From Agapanthus africanus (taxonomy: Eukaryota > Streptophyta > Magnoliopsida > Asparagales > Amaryllidaceae), in assembly GCA_030015575.1 (NCBI GenBank), contig CM057346.1, positions 114,123,899 through 114,187,898 of the forward strand: a stretch of DNA of 64,000 nt, read 5' to 3'. Under the pieces are notes generated by a model that was not told where the DNA came from, ran no database searches, and saw only the letters and a program-made list of their open reading frames with translations. Shown piece by piece: positions 46,691 to 57,826 of this stretch; the stretch's first letter is position 1, and every line of letters starts with the position of its first letter. The position numbers and the translations under genes were made by a program.

Positions 46691-46912
46691 CTTCCAGTTA
46701 TATATATATATATACACATATATCGTATGGCTTTCTCTCTCTCTCTCCCCCCTTCATCTCACAGTCGTGCCTCTTCTCTAAAAACCCTAACCAAGATTCA
46801 TAGCCTTCAACTACAATTCCTCAAAGTGATTTCCTATCAAAATAGAATATTCCCCTCTCCAATCAAAACCCTAATTGCCCCCCCCCTTCTCTCAAAGCTT
46901 TACCCTCCATTA

Positions 46913-48024
46913 ATGGCTCCGAAGCTTGCTACCCAAGGAGATATTGAAAGAAGAGACATAGGGGAGAAAGATCGTCCCAAAATGCTAGTTTTGATTAACA
47001 CCTCTTTCTCAATGCTTCTTGTGAGAGGTTGTTCTCATCGATCTAAGCTCAAAAGGTAATCTCAGTTTTTAGGATTACTTTGGTTGATTATAATGAGTAT
47101 CATCTTCCTAGTCTTTTTAGAACCCAAGGTTGGGTTGACTATGCCCATTGATGAACCTTTCTTCCCTAACCTTGTAAGATTTATCTTCACTAATCTTTCT
47201 ATTTCAAACACCAATGAAATCATCTTAAACTCTTATATACATAGCAAGAAAATTGTTGATAATGAAGCTCTTCTCCAAAAACTTCTTGGAGTTTCATCCG
47301 ATGGAGTTATTGTCCAACCTTTTAACCTTGAGAATTATCCCTTTTATCCTGGAGATTGGAATCCGGTATCTGCAACTAATTTTCCTCATAGTTAGCCGAT
47401 ACATCCTCTCTATGGTTCTACCGTTAAGTTGAGATTTGAAGTTAAAGTCGCCAGCAATGCTCTCGGGAAGGTGGTTCTTTGTAAAATGGGACATTGGGGC
47501 ATTTTAAAGGGATGTCACAAGATCTTGACCTTCCTTTTCTGGCATCGGGTCAAAATCAATCTCCCTAATCTCATTTTGGAAGTAATCTCGTCGACAAGCA
47601 ACTTTGGACCTTCAATGAACCTGCCTTTTGGAATGATTTTCATATGACTATTGAGACATTTCAAGGTTCCTTTCGAAGGGCAACAGTTAAGCACCATAGA
47701 TGCACCACTCGACATGCGCACCATAAATCTGATGAAATCCGCGGTTGATCATGCGATGAGACAGGAAAGTTTGGAAGAGGATGAAGAGGCGGAAGATGCT
47801 CCCGATCAACCCATGACGATCTTAATTTTGCAAGTAATTTTTTACTTTTATTTATTCTTTGGACCGAAAGGTGAGGTATGTGAGGGCTAATCAAGAAACT
47901 TTGACCGAAAATGTGGATTATATAAGAAGAGAAGGTCGTGAGTCCCATGAATACGTAATGACATATTTAGGAGAGAATTTTGGAAACATTAATGCTAGGT
48001 TTAAGGATTTCCAAAGAGGAAAAG
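46913..48024 (+). pseudogene. orphan ORF of plant-transposon type
   Basis: From MAPKLATQGDI at 46913, three or more frames join into one protein-like reading of about 350 residues: FFPNLVRFIFTNLSISNTNE, LLGVSSDGVIVQPF, HRVKINLPNLILEVISSTS, RTINLMKSAVDHAMRQESLEEDEEAED, then a heptad-rich tail with NVDYIRREGRESHEYV. The layout (a body with FY/FFTNL-type and LLGV motifs, acidic linker, coiled coil) resembles the putative plant transposon protein family found within retrotransposons. Several frameshifts make it a pseudogene. Its function is unknown. It may belong to an element upstream of R's LTR. Confidence 0.5.
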
Positions 48025-48557
48025 GAGGAAGTTTTTTTCCCCCGATCAGAGCAAAGATCTATTTTTGAAATTCAAAATTCAAAATTGAAGCAACGCTTCA
48101 GATCTAGCGCTAGCTGCGCTGCGCGCCACGTGTCAAATACGGATGCGCTAGAGCCAGATGCGCTGCGCCCCCCAATCAGAGCAAAACTCTATTTCAAAAT
48201 TCAAAATTCAAAAATTGAAGCAACGCTTCAGATACAGCGCTAGCGCTAGGAAACACGGGTGTGCTAGCTGCGCTCTGCGCCGCGCGCCATGTGTCAAACG
48301 CAGGCGTGCTTGCTCAAGGTGCGCCAGCGCTGGAAATAAAAATTCCCCATCGTTAGATCAAAAGATCTAATAATAATAAATTATTAATTAATCAGAATTA
48401 AAATTCTGTTATGAAAAGATCTTTCCAATCTTGTTAAAAACAAGAAGATTATCTTCTGCAAAGTAGAAGCCTTAGGATCAAAGATCCAACGGTGGGAAAT
48501 ATTCCCAAATCAATCAGAGAAAAATCTCTTAAACTGATTTAAAAAATCAATTTGCCC

Positions 48558-48565
48558 TATATAAA
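48558..48565 (+). promoter_or_regulatory. TATA box, element R LTR
   Basis: TATATAAA in the context CCCTATATAAAGGCCCC. It lies between the two GCGC/G-box clusters. Confidence 0.75.
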
Positions 48566-48949
48566 GGCCCCAAGACTTAAAGTCTGATATAGAGAAACCC
48601 CCCTGCAAACTTTGAGAAAACTCAAAGAGAAAGAAAAGCAAGCTTTTAGCGAAAGAAGATCATTTTCTTCAAGGTAAAGAACATGATTCTTGAACACAGA
48701 TATGAAATCATCTCATAAAAAGAAGAACGATCTTCTAAAAAAGATCATAGATCTACAAAAGACCAAGGTCTTTGATAAAAAAGAGATCAAAGATCTTATT
48801 ATATAAAAAAAGAAGTATTCACTTCATTCACCGATCCTTGATCTACAAAGGCAGAGACTTTTCTATAAATAAGAACTTTTGTTCTTGAATCTTGAGGCAA
48901 AGCCTCCTTTAAAAGAATATAAACCTGTTCTCTGATCATAAATTTGATC

Positions 48950-49270
48950 AAGTGCGCTCTTGAAAAATGCCTTGCACTCATAAACTGCGCTTTTGCGCTC
49001 CTTGGACCTGCGCTAAGCGCCAAAACGTGCCACGTGTTAACCATAGACACAGCTTGCGCTTTGCGCTTCTGAAACAGCGCACTGCGCCTATGGCGCTTGG
49101 CGCCAAGCGCAACACGTGTCATCCATGTATGCGCAGGCGTAATGCGCTCATGGAACAGCGCTCACAAACTGGCATCTGCGCTTAGCGCAGAGCGCAACAC
49201 TTACATGCACGCCACGTGGCAGAAGCGCACTGCACTTTTTTGATTGGCGCAAAGCACCTAGCGCATCATA
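48950..49270. repeat. GCGC and G-box cluster in R LTR
   Basis: About two dozen GCGC sites with CACGTG motifs at about 49030, 49114 (ACACGTGTC) and 49210 (CCACGTGG). A related cluster at 48110-48300 includes CCACGTGTC and the 12-bp palindrome AGCGCTAGCGCT. CACGTG is the plant G-box bound by bZIP and bHLH factors. Open frames here are by-products of the composition. Confidence 0.7.
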
Positions 49271-49648
49271 TGTTGCGTTGAATGAACACAAATTATTCTT
49301 TAAAGAGCCAAGGCTTCGATGAATGCCATGCATTCAATATAAGACAAAAGATGTCAGAACCCAATGCTTAGCATTATTAAAAGGGCCGAACCCAAGCAAA
49401 AGCTCAATAGCCAGAATAAGAAAATGTTGAACATTTATTGGATTTAGCCCAAGATTGGCCATAAGTCCTCAACTTATATTTAATTGAGCACATCTGCTCA
49501 TGAATATTTCAACAGAACGTAGTCCCAAATTGGACTACAGATCTTTCAAGAAACTCACACCGGTTCGACGGTACATCTCGTTAATCCTCTGATATTTGTC
49601 GTTGTAATCCTTCAACGTCTTCAGAGAGGTGACGGGTCCCGACGACCA

Positions 49649-49709
49649 CACATTTCTACGGACTGTGGGGTCCTTAAACTCATGGACTGCGACGTCCTTA
49701 AACCCTATA
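49649..49709 (+). repeat. minisatellite, left part (split by E)
   Basis: Two units of the type GGACTGCGACGTCCTTAAAC, ending with CTATA, the E target site. The array continues at 59941. Confidence 0.85.
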
Positions 49710-51810
49710 CGTTGGGTTAGCCTAGCACCTCATGAAGGGATTGGAAGCATCACATGTACCAAAGATGGAATTTTTAGGGTGCTAAGTTAACGATCATGAA
49801 TCGTTCCTAGAAAATTATGGTTTCAAAATTTTGCACATCAACATAAGCAAGAAAAGCTAGGGTTTTGAAATACAACCTTTGTAGCTCCCTATGCTAGACT
49901 CCTCGGCTACTTGGGGTTTGGAAACGGGTCCGCTTGAACTCCTCTGGGTCAACGATGATCCACCCGGAATCCGCTTTGTCCAAGCTTGCAACTCCACCCG
50001 ATCAAGAGAATGAAACGAAGCTAACACTCCAAAAAAGTGGGCTAGACTTGTGTAGAATGGTGTTGTGGTTCTCTTTCTCACTTCAAAATCATAACTTAAT
50101 GAGTATATTTCTCACTACAAAAATCTAGAGAGCAAAATAAGAGAGGAAGAAGAAGATGATGGCTATATCTTTAACAATAGTGAAAAGAATAACCCCTTGT
50201 TAAGAAAAATGAAAATATATGTATATATATTTTCTTGTTCTCATCTTAAACAATGAATATCTTATTGAACTTGAGTTAAAGCACAAAAGGAAAGTTTACC
50301 CAAGGTTAACAGGTAGGTGAGGATGGTTAGGTCAAAAGAAGAGTGTAGAAATAAATCGATGATAACCAATTTCATTTTTCCTTTTTTTTTTTAATCAAAT
50401 ACAATAAAATCCATATATAAAACCATGGTGTGAGTCTTATATTGCCACCATTTTCATGTATGTACAACCATGAAGGATGTGTGTATGTATGTATGTGTGT
50501 ATGTACATCCATATGTGCATGAATTTATAAAGAAGGCATACATGCATGCATACATCCATCAAACTCAAGAAAGGATTTCAAGGGAGAAACTAATGGTTAA
50601 ATAATAAATCAACACTTGATTTATCAATCCAGCCATATCACATATGACCCCACCAAAAGGAAGCCACCCGATCAATATACGGTATCCTATACGCGCATTT
50701 TAATCGGGTCCATGCGCATATCGCATACGCGCACCACAACGTTTCGCCTGGACTAGGAAACTCCATTGTGGGACTCTAAAACTCATCAATACGCCGGCAG
50801 TGGGTGATGATCATATCAAGCACCCCCAAGCCGCAAGCGGTCAGCTAAACGTAACGGTCACCCGGGTATTGAGCGATCAGAAGAAAACAAGCGAACCTGC
50901 TACAACTCCCGTCGAGCCAATCGGCAACACTTCCCGTACAGTCCGGTCTCCTCGTCTGATATGTCGCATATCAAGTCTAGGGGTGGTAAACGCCAGACCC
51001 CAATAACTGATAAGTCGTGCCGATATGAGGCTCATAACGGGTCGAGAAACTACTGGTAACACTTACCAGTAAATCTCTAATCAGCCCTGACCACGGACTT
51101 CCCTGTTACGGCCAATCGAGCACAGTGCAACATCAACCCCCAATACCGGAAAAGACGAAACCCCTCCTATCGCTCATTGCCTCCATATGACTCGGGACTG
51201 TACCCAAAAACTACCGTTTTGCACGCCCTCATGAACGTGGTAAGGTGGAAACCAAAGCACAGCGGGAATCACACAAGACTCTATGACGATCTTTGGTCTA
51301 CAGACTAATCTGCACAAGTGTCACCTGAGAACTGCCATCTGACGTGAGGTATTATACCATCTGGGAGTTCTCGGTGAGTCCGTCCAGTGTACCCAGTCTC
51401 CACTGAGCACCCGTATACCATCTCTGATGTCAAACACCAATGGATTTGGGATCATCCATCGCCCATCTCATGGGTCGAGAAGCGTATACGCTAGTTTACA
51501 CTGGTATATCGATGCCCCGTCTCGATACACCCACGACTAGGGACCTTGAAGGATGTACTTATTGACTACCATGTCCCCACTAGTATGGTCCTCATCACAG
51601 TCCAGGTACTCAAGTACACATCTTTAGGGCTTTACCAACATGTAACTATAAGGCAGCATAAAGAGACTAGTATACATGTTATGATAAAGAGCAACCAGAT
51701 AGCATACTATCATATCGAGCAAGAAAGTCATCTCTATATATGTCCAAGCATCCAATATAATATACATCATTTGTACAATACTGGCCTCTAGGGCATACAT
51801 ACAACTAACA
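49710..51810 (-). mobile_element. E 3' LTR (2101 bp)
   Basis: From CGTTGGGTTAGCC to CATACAACTAACA. It contains a (GTAT)n-rich stretch near 50480-50510 and the ACTGGTAA/TTACCAGT hairpin near 51050-51070. Frames within it are not genes. Confidence 0.92.
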
Positions 51811-51825
51811 ATCTCCCACTTGCAC
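51811..51825 (-). other. polypurine tract of E
   Basis: Minus strand GTGCAAGTGGGAGAT beside the LTR. Confidence 0.9.
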
Positions 51826-52190
51826 TAGGGCCAGCTGCTGTAGTATCGCATACCGAGCATCCCGAAGAGTCTCTCAAACTGTATCTGGGGAATGGCCTTC
51901 GTGAGTGGATCCGCTGTGTTATTCTTCGTGTCAACCCTCCTGATCTCGATCTCCCGGCGATCAACTATCTCCCGGATCAGGTGATACCGCCTCAGAATAT
52001 GCCTGGATCGCTGAATGGACCTGGGTTCCTTGGCTAAACCCACCGCTCCATTGTTATCGCAATACAAAGGTATTGGATGCTCAATGGATGGAACCACTCC
52101 AAGTTCAGTAATGAACTTCTTGATCCAGACAGCCTCTTTGGCAGCATTGTTGGCAGCGATGTATTCAGCCTCCATCGTCGAGTCTGCCAC
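51825..52190 (-). pseudogene. E pol: RNase H C-terminal segment
   Basis: 121 residues from MADSTMEAEYIAANNAAKEA, the copia RNase H motif with the catalytic glutamate, through YCDNNGAVGLAKEP to ADPLTKAIP and the pol C-terminus next to the polypurine tract. RNase H removes the RNA strand during reverse transcription. The upstream part (FTDSSFQSDKDDSKSQLGF, near 52250-52300) is one frame away because a single base is missing near 52208. Confidence 0.9.
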
Positions 52191-52354
52191 GGTTTCCTGC
52201 TTGGAACTTTCCAGCTAACCGTCCCTCCATAAAGGGTAAAGACAAATCCCAACTGCGACTTAGAGTCGTCCTTATCACTCTGGAAGCTCGAATCGGTAAA
52301 GGACTCCACTTGGAGTTCTCCGTTACCATACACCAAGAGCATCTCTTTAGTCCT

Positions 52355-52729
52355 TCACAAGTACTTGAGAATGCTCTTCACAGCTGTCCAGTGACTCTCT
52401 CTAGGATCAGCTTGATACCTGCTCACTACACTTAGTGAGTATGCTACATCGGGTCTGGTACATAGCATCGCGTACATGATAGAGCCTACAGCCGAAGCAT
52501 AGGGTATCCCTTGCATGCGAGCTCTCTCCAAATCAGTCTTGGGAGACATCTCTTTGGAGAGAGTGACTCCAGAGATCGTGGGTAAGTTCCCACACTTAGA
52601 TTCTTCCATACTAAACCTCTTTAGTATGGTGTCAATGTACCTAGATTGGGACAATCCCAATATCCGTTTGGATCTATCTCTATAGATCCTTATCCCCAAT
52701 ATGCAGGAGGCATCACCAAGATCTTTCAT
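52355..52729 (-). pseudogene. E pol: end of reverse transcriptase to connection
   Basis: 124 residues, MKDLGDASCILGIRIYRDRS to TAVKSILKYL, the usual copia segment after YVDD, including YASAVGSIMYAMLCTRPD. It is bounded by in-frame stops on both sides. Both fit a single C-to-T change in a conserved glutamine or arginine codon. Confidence 0.9.
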
Positions 52730-52738
52730 TGAGAATCT

Positions 52739-53710
52739 TTATGATAAGAAGAGCTTGACCGATTGCAGCATAGGAATGTCATTTCCTATCAAGAGTATGT
52801 CGTCTACGTACAATACAAGGAAGACAACCTTACTCTCTGCCACCTTCTTATAGATACAAGGTTCATCTACGTTTTTGACGAAATCAAACTCTTTGATAAC
52901 GACGTTAATGCAGATGTTCCAACTCCGCGATGCTTGCTTTAATCCATAAATGGATTTAAGCAGCTTGCACACCTTCCCGCTGCTCCCACTATCTACGAAG
53001 CCCTCTGGCTGAGTCATGTACACGCACTCTTCTAAATCACCGTTTAGAAAGGCGGTCTTAACATCCATTTGCCAGATTTCGTAGTCATGATATGTAGTGA
53101 TGGCAAGCATGATCCGGATGGATTTAAGCATAGCCTCTGGAGAAAAGGTTTCGTCATAGTCCACACCTGGTCTTTGACGAAAGTCCTTTGCAACAAGTCT
53201 AGCTTTGAAAGTCTCCACTTTCCCATCTACACCAAGTATTTTCTTGAAGATCCACTTGCTCCCAATGGGTTTTACCCCTTCAGGAGCAACTTCCAAAGCC
53301 CATACTTTGTTGGTGTACATAGATTCCATCTCGGACCGCATAGCATCCAGCCATTTCACTGAGTCCCCACTGGTGATGGCCTGCTTGAAGCTAGTTGGGT
53401 CATCATCCTCCATGATGCAATCCTCGCTCCCACCATCCATGAGAAAACCGTAGTATCTCTCAGGTTGGCGAGGAACCCTACTAGATCGGCGGAGAGGCTG
53501 AGGTTCGTTGGGAACTACCGAATCCTCTGGTTCCACTAAATCTTCAGTTACAGTTTGTGTATCTGGAACCTCTTCCAGCTCCACCACTTTGCCACTAATT
53601 TCTTTTGCAAGAAATTTCTTTTCCAAAAAGGTGGCATATTGAGAGACAAACACTTTTTGTTCTTCAGCGTGGTAGAATAAATATCCTTGGGAATTCTTAG
53701 GATATGCCAC
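52739..53710 (-). pseudogene. E pol: reverse transcriptase
   Basis: 323 residues. After a linker with PQPLRRSSRVPRQPERY (about 72-88) comes the RT: WLDAMRSEMESM, KPIGSKWIFKK, DETFSPEAML, DVKTAFLNGDLEE (about residue 219), YGLKQASRSWN and the catalytic YVDD at about 301-304. It copies element RNA into DNA. The frame is continuous with the upstream segment except for one stop at 53763. No catalytic residue of the palm seems lost. Other copies here keep YVDD only in fragments. Confidence 0.92.
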
Positions 53711-53764
53711 AAAATTGCAAAGAACTGACCGTGCCTCGAGTTTGTCTGGATTTTGCCTTTTGAC

Positions 53765-55129
53765 TTAGGCCGGACAACCCCATATCTTAACTCGTTTAAA
53801 ATATGGTCTCTTCCCACTCCATATCTCATAAGGTGTGGTAGGTACAGATTTAGACGGAACTTGATTCAATAGGTATGCTGCTTTCCTAAGCGCATAACCC
53901 CAGAAGGAAATAAGTAACTCAGCTGTACTCATCATCGAGCGCACCATATCTAATAGGGTGCGATTCCTCCTTTCCGATACACCGTTGTGCTGTGGTGTAT
54001 ATGGAGGAGTCAGCTGAGAGAGAATCCCATTCTCTTTTAGGAAGTCCAGGAATTCATTGCTCAAGTATTCACCTCCTCGATCAGATCGTAGGATTTTAAT
54101 ACTTTTTCCGGTTTGGTTCTCGACTTCTTGTTTATATTCTCTAAATTTCTCAAAAGCTTCTGATTTTTGTTTCATCAGAAACACATATCCGAATCTAGAG
54201 AGATCGTCAGTGAATGTAATGAAGTACGAAGAACCATCCCTGGCATGTGTAGACATTGGACCGCATACATCACTATGCACCAGTCCCAAGAGTTCCGTAA
54301 CTCTTTCTCCGTATCCCGTAAACGGTGTTTTGGTCATCTTGCCTTTGAGACATGACTGGAAAGTGTCATAAGATGAAAATTCAAACGGATTCAAATATCC
54401 ATCCTTATGCAACTTAACTAGTCGTGTCGCATTGATGTGACCTAGTCTACAATGCCACAAGAAGGATTCGTTCAGTTCTGAACTCTTCCTCTTGTGTGTG
54501 TTTGTTATGCTTAGAACTGTTGATTGATTTAGAACATAAATGCCATTGCACAACGTGCCTGATCCAACCAACTTTTGGTTACGGAAAATGTTCATAACAT
54601 TATCCTGTAACACAAAATTATATCCCTCTTTACTCAACAAAGAAACCGATATAATGTTGCATATCAGGTTCGGCATGTAATAGCATTCGTTCAGAATCAA
54701 TGTATTACCATTTGGTAATGCAAGGTGATATTCGCCGACAGTCTTAGCTGCAACAATTGCACCATTTCCAACTCTTATGTCATTATCACCTTCTCCAAGT
54801 TCTCTACCTTTTCTAAGCCCATGTAACTGATTACATATATGGGATCCTGATCCGGTATCTAATACCCAGGACGTAGGGCAAATGGAGAAACAGTTCTCTG
54901 TAACGAACACACCCGAAGAAAATGCATCATCGTGTACTTTCTTCATTCGGGTGGGATGGGAATCCTGGTATTCCCCTATGTCCTGTTCAGTCCTATAACT
55001 CTTATAAGATAGAACGGAACCAACGTTCCCTAGCACAGTATAACATGCGGGTTCGGTCAATACATCCATATTATTATCTTTATTAAGGCATGACATGGTC
55101 GCTACCTGGAGAGAGAGAGAAGAAAACAC
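53765..55129 (-). pseudogene. E pol: protease and integrase
   Basis: 454 open residues. The likely start is the inner ATG (residue 12, at 55096), in line with A. Protease: DTGSGSHICN with the active-site DTG at about 91-93. Integrase: HHCC region with H226 and H231, but the first cysteine of the CX2C pair is phenylalanine (DTFQSC), so zinc binding is probably damaged. The catalytic core has D287, D349 and E385, a DD35E spacing. The frame ends at a stop after IWGCPA. Upstream there is no gag and no zinc knuckle, which in copia should precede the protease. It would cut polyprotein and insert element DNA, if expressed. Confidence 0.92.
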
Positions 55130-55130
55130 T
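55106..55130 (-). promoter_or_regulatory. possible 3' splice site before pol of E
   Basis: Minus strand: CTTCTCTCTCTCTCC then AG, then GTAGCGACC and the pol ATG ten bases on. Same layout as in A. Confidence 0.45.
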
Positions 55131-57813
55131 TTAGCGTATGCTCTTGCAAGATCAGATTGGTAATTATCTTATCTAATCAGGATGGCTCCCACTGTTTTTA
55201 TCAAATCTTCCTTCGAACCTTAAAAAGAAAGACTAGCCGGGATTAATTACACCCTACAACTTCGCCAATCTTTCAGCCAGGCCAGTGTCGGTACTTTGAG
55301 GGAGGTTCCCCGTGCTTTCGCACAGACCTAATTATAGTAAACCTTGTTTTCCCAGAGGCATAACCCCGTTGACACCTTTCTAGACACCTACTTGATCGGC
55401 TAATTGTCCTGTGTAAAACTCTCCCGGGAGTAACAATTACTCGCAGTGGGTATCGGGATCCAACTATCTCATAGAAGGTATGCAATCTCATTGCAAATCT
55501 CAACACTTGAAATTCCCGATAATATGTTGCCCCTAGCAATTTATGACCTTAACATAGTCAACAAATCATAATTGCTAGTCAAGTTCAACCCGTCATTTCC
55601 CGATTGAATTAAACCCACCTGCACGACCCTTAACATAGTCAACAAAGTCGTACAACTACCCTAATCCAATCACATCTCATGTTTTAGCAGATAAGTATTA
55701 ATTAGCTACCGCACACTACGCCTTAACATAGTCAACAAATGTAGCACGAATACTAACTAGTCCTTATCTGAAATGACGGAGGGCTACGACAGGTTTTTCT
55801 GAAAACCTATTGCGTAATGAACTTGATATTGTCGTAGAATCATGTGAATTTTGAAATAGAGTGATTTTGAGGCTTTTATTAGTTTTGCTAAAGAGGTCAC
55901 TCCCGGTGAAGGGATCTCGGCTCTTTCCTTATGGAATAAGGTGCAGGATATATCATATACATCACTGTGCAAAGCAAAACTCCAAAAGCAATCAAAAGTC
56001 AAACCGAGTGTTGTAGCATCTGCCAGTTTTCCTAAAGAGATCACTCCTGGTGAAGGGATGTCGGCTCTTTCCCCATCGAATAAGGTGCAGGGTCTATCAT
56101 ATATACCGCTATGCAAAGCAAAACTGTATCTACCCTTTTATTTGAAAATTTGATTCTACAACATCTTTTAGGTTTCTTTTCTTTCATTAATCACATTAAT
56201 GAAGTCCCATCATTTAAGTCACCTAAACATCACAGATAAATACGACGTACACTTATGCCATCCGCATTCACCTCGATGTCCCCTCATGCACCGTTAGGTT
56301 AGGTAACTAACGACAGAGCAGGGCAGGGCTAGTGCGGGTGTAAAACATAAGTAACGCCTATATAATATATCATATATACTATATTCTGTATCCATCACAA
56401 CATATCAAATGATCACATCACAGATATCGCAGCAGAAACATAGATATAATGTGGGATATACTAGGACGTCCGTATTTAGTATTTAGCTAATAATAGAAAA
56501 TACGGATTCCACAGTCGCGATGAATAGCCAAGCCCACACCCTGGACCCCTACGAGAGCGGTAAGCGACCCTACCAATTCTGGAGTTTAGGAGACCCGGTC
56601 TCGCCTCCTCGAGATGGCCTCCCACTGAACCCCAGAACCCGGTCACCTGTGCTCCCCTCCTTAGGTCCATCCTAATGCGGAAAAGTAAATAATATACAAC
56701 ACTGGTGGCATCAACCTCAACCCGGAAGTGCCCCAAATAAAAGAATATTACATTACATTTAAATTTACATGAATGAAAATATAAAACTCTCATCTCACAT
56801 AAAACCCCCCGGCTATTCAATCGCGACAATCCTGCACATCATATCTCAGCAACACATAATATCATATATCATCAACGTAAGTAAGTATGCGTACCCTAAT
56901 TGTCGTTGATGTATAGCAACGAAACCGGCGATATCAACATACTACACTTACGGTCACAGAAAAGAAAGTGTAAAACTGCAATATGTGGAATCCACATTCT
57001 CTTTAGACATCATAAATACGAAATATCACATACTTCGTATTTCATGTCCAACTATATGAATTCCACATATTGCATCACATTCCAGATAATTAGACAGTAT
57101 TAAAGTTTTCGAACGAATGTTCAAATACCCAAGATTCCCTAAAGCCCAACACTTGAGCGGAATTCAAAAACCCGGAGTGTGACACGGTAGTAGCGGTCCA
57201 GCCGTAGAAGGGTCAAGCCAACGCCTCACATGTGGCACGCCGTACTCCCCCAAACCCTAAGGTTCAAAGGGCAGTTCAAGACGGTCACAAAATCGAGTTA
57301 AGGTTTGTTGTCTTCTAGAGGGTCCACCACAAAACTTGCACGTATCTCCAAAGAATTTAAACCCCGTGAAAAGTGAGCAAATGACACTCATTCGAACAAT
57401 TCAATACTTTCTAATTTACCCGGAATAGCAAAAACATAATTAAATTCTCCGATCGAATCGACAATTACAAAATGAACCCCTGAATACTCAACACTTGAGT
57501 CCGTTTAAAAATACCCATAAAATAACACATTCACATACAAGAATTACTGTGCAAACCAACTGCCAAGATCTCACTGTACGGCCGCGGTTCCGCGGCACAA
57601 GCATGGTCTTGCCGCGGAACCGCGGCGGTCCGTACAGTTCATGTCATAAATTTTGCTCCGTAATTCTTAGAAATACCTGCTGTAGTTTTTAAGTATTTTT
57701 AATTCCCAAAAATCCCAGATTTTAAAAATAGTCCAGAGAGGGGTTGATTTTGTCGATATTGAGTTCGATCGGGATTTTAACTTCGTTAAAGTGTCGCCTA
57801 ATGTTCTAGGTCG
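55131..57813 (-). mobile_element. E leader, 2.7 kb non-coding
   Basis: Landmarks as in A and D: three identical 19-nt units (55547-55565, 55628-55646, 55721-55739), the first between 13-bp flanking arms CTAGCAATT.ATGA; two copies of the GTGAAGGGATC repeat near 55905 and 56050; the hairpin with loop CTATACAT at 56903-56922; the CCGCGG dyad at 57574-57636. No gag-like frame on the minus strand. Confidence 0.8.
57574..57636. promoter_or_regulatory. CCGCGG palindrome, copy in E leader
   Basis: Long dyad: outer arms CTGTACGG/CCGTACAG, inner arms CCGCGGTTCCGCGGC and its complement, centre CAAGCATGGTCTTG. It lies about 190 bp downstream of the primer-binding site. The AGCATG core matches the copies in L and C. 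Confidence 0.85.
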
Positions 57814-57825
57814 GCTCTGATACAA
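57814..57825 (-). other. primer-binding site of E, one mismatch
   Basis: Minus strand TTTGTATCAGAGC; the normal TGGTATCAGAGC has lost the second G, so priming by initiator tRNA-Met would be weakened. Confidence 0.8.
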
Positions 57826-57826
57826 A

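Larger units (their letters stand above)
48030..49709 (+). mobile_element. element R 5' LTR, left part
   Basis: Starts near a purine-rich run (48013-48031) that may be the tract of a preceding element; no clear TG start was found. The LTR has two clusters dense in GCGC and CACGTG-type motifs (48110-48340, 48950-49270) around a TATA box at 48558. A block of about 130 bp beginning ATCAGAGCAAA is duplicated (48045 and 48174). It is interrupted by E at 49710 and resumes at 59941. Confidence 0.55.

Noticed and set aside
48799..49122. 107-residue frame in the GCGC-rich block
   Set aside because: Arises from the biased composition of the R LTR; overlapping frames occur on both strands.
53069..53453. 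Plus-strand frames opposite the E reverse transcriptase
   Set aside because: Shadows of the conserved minus-strand pol frame.
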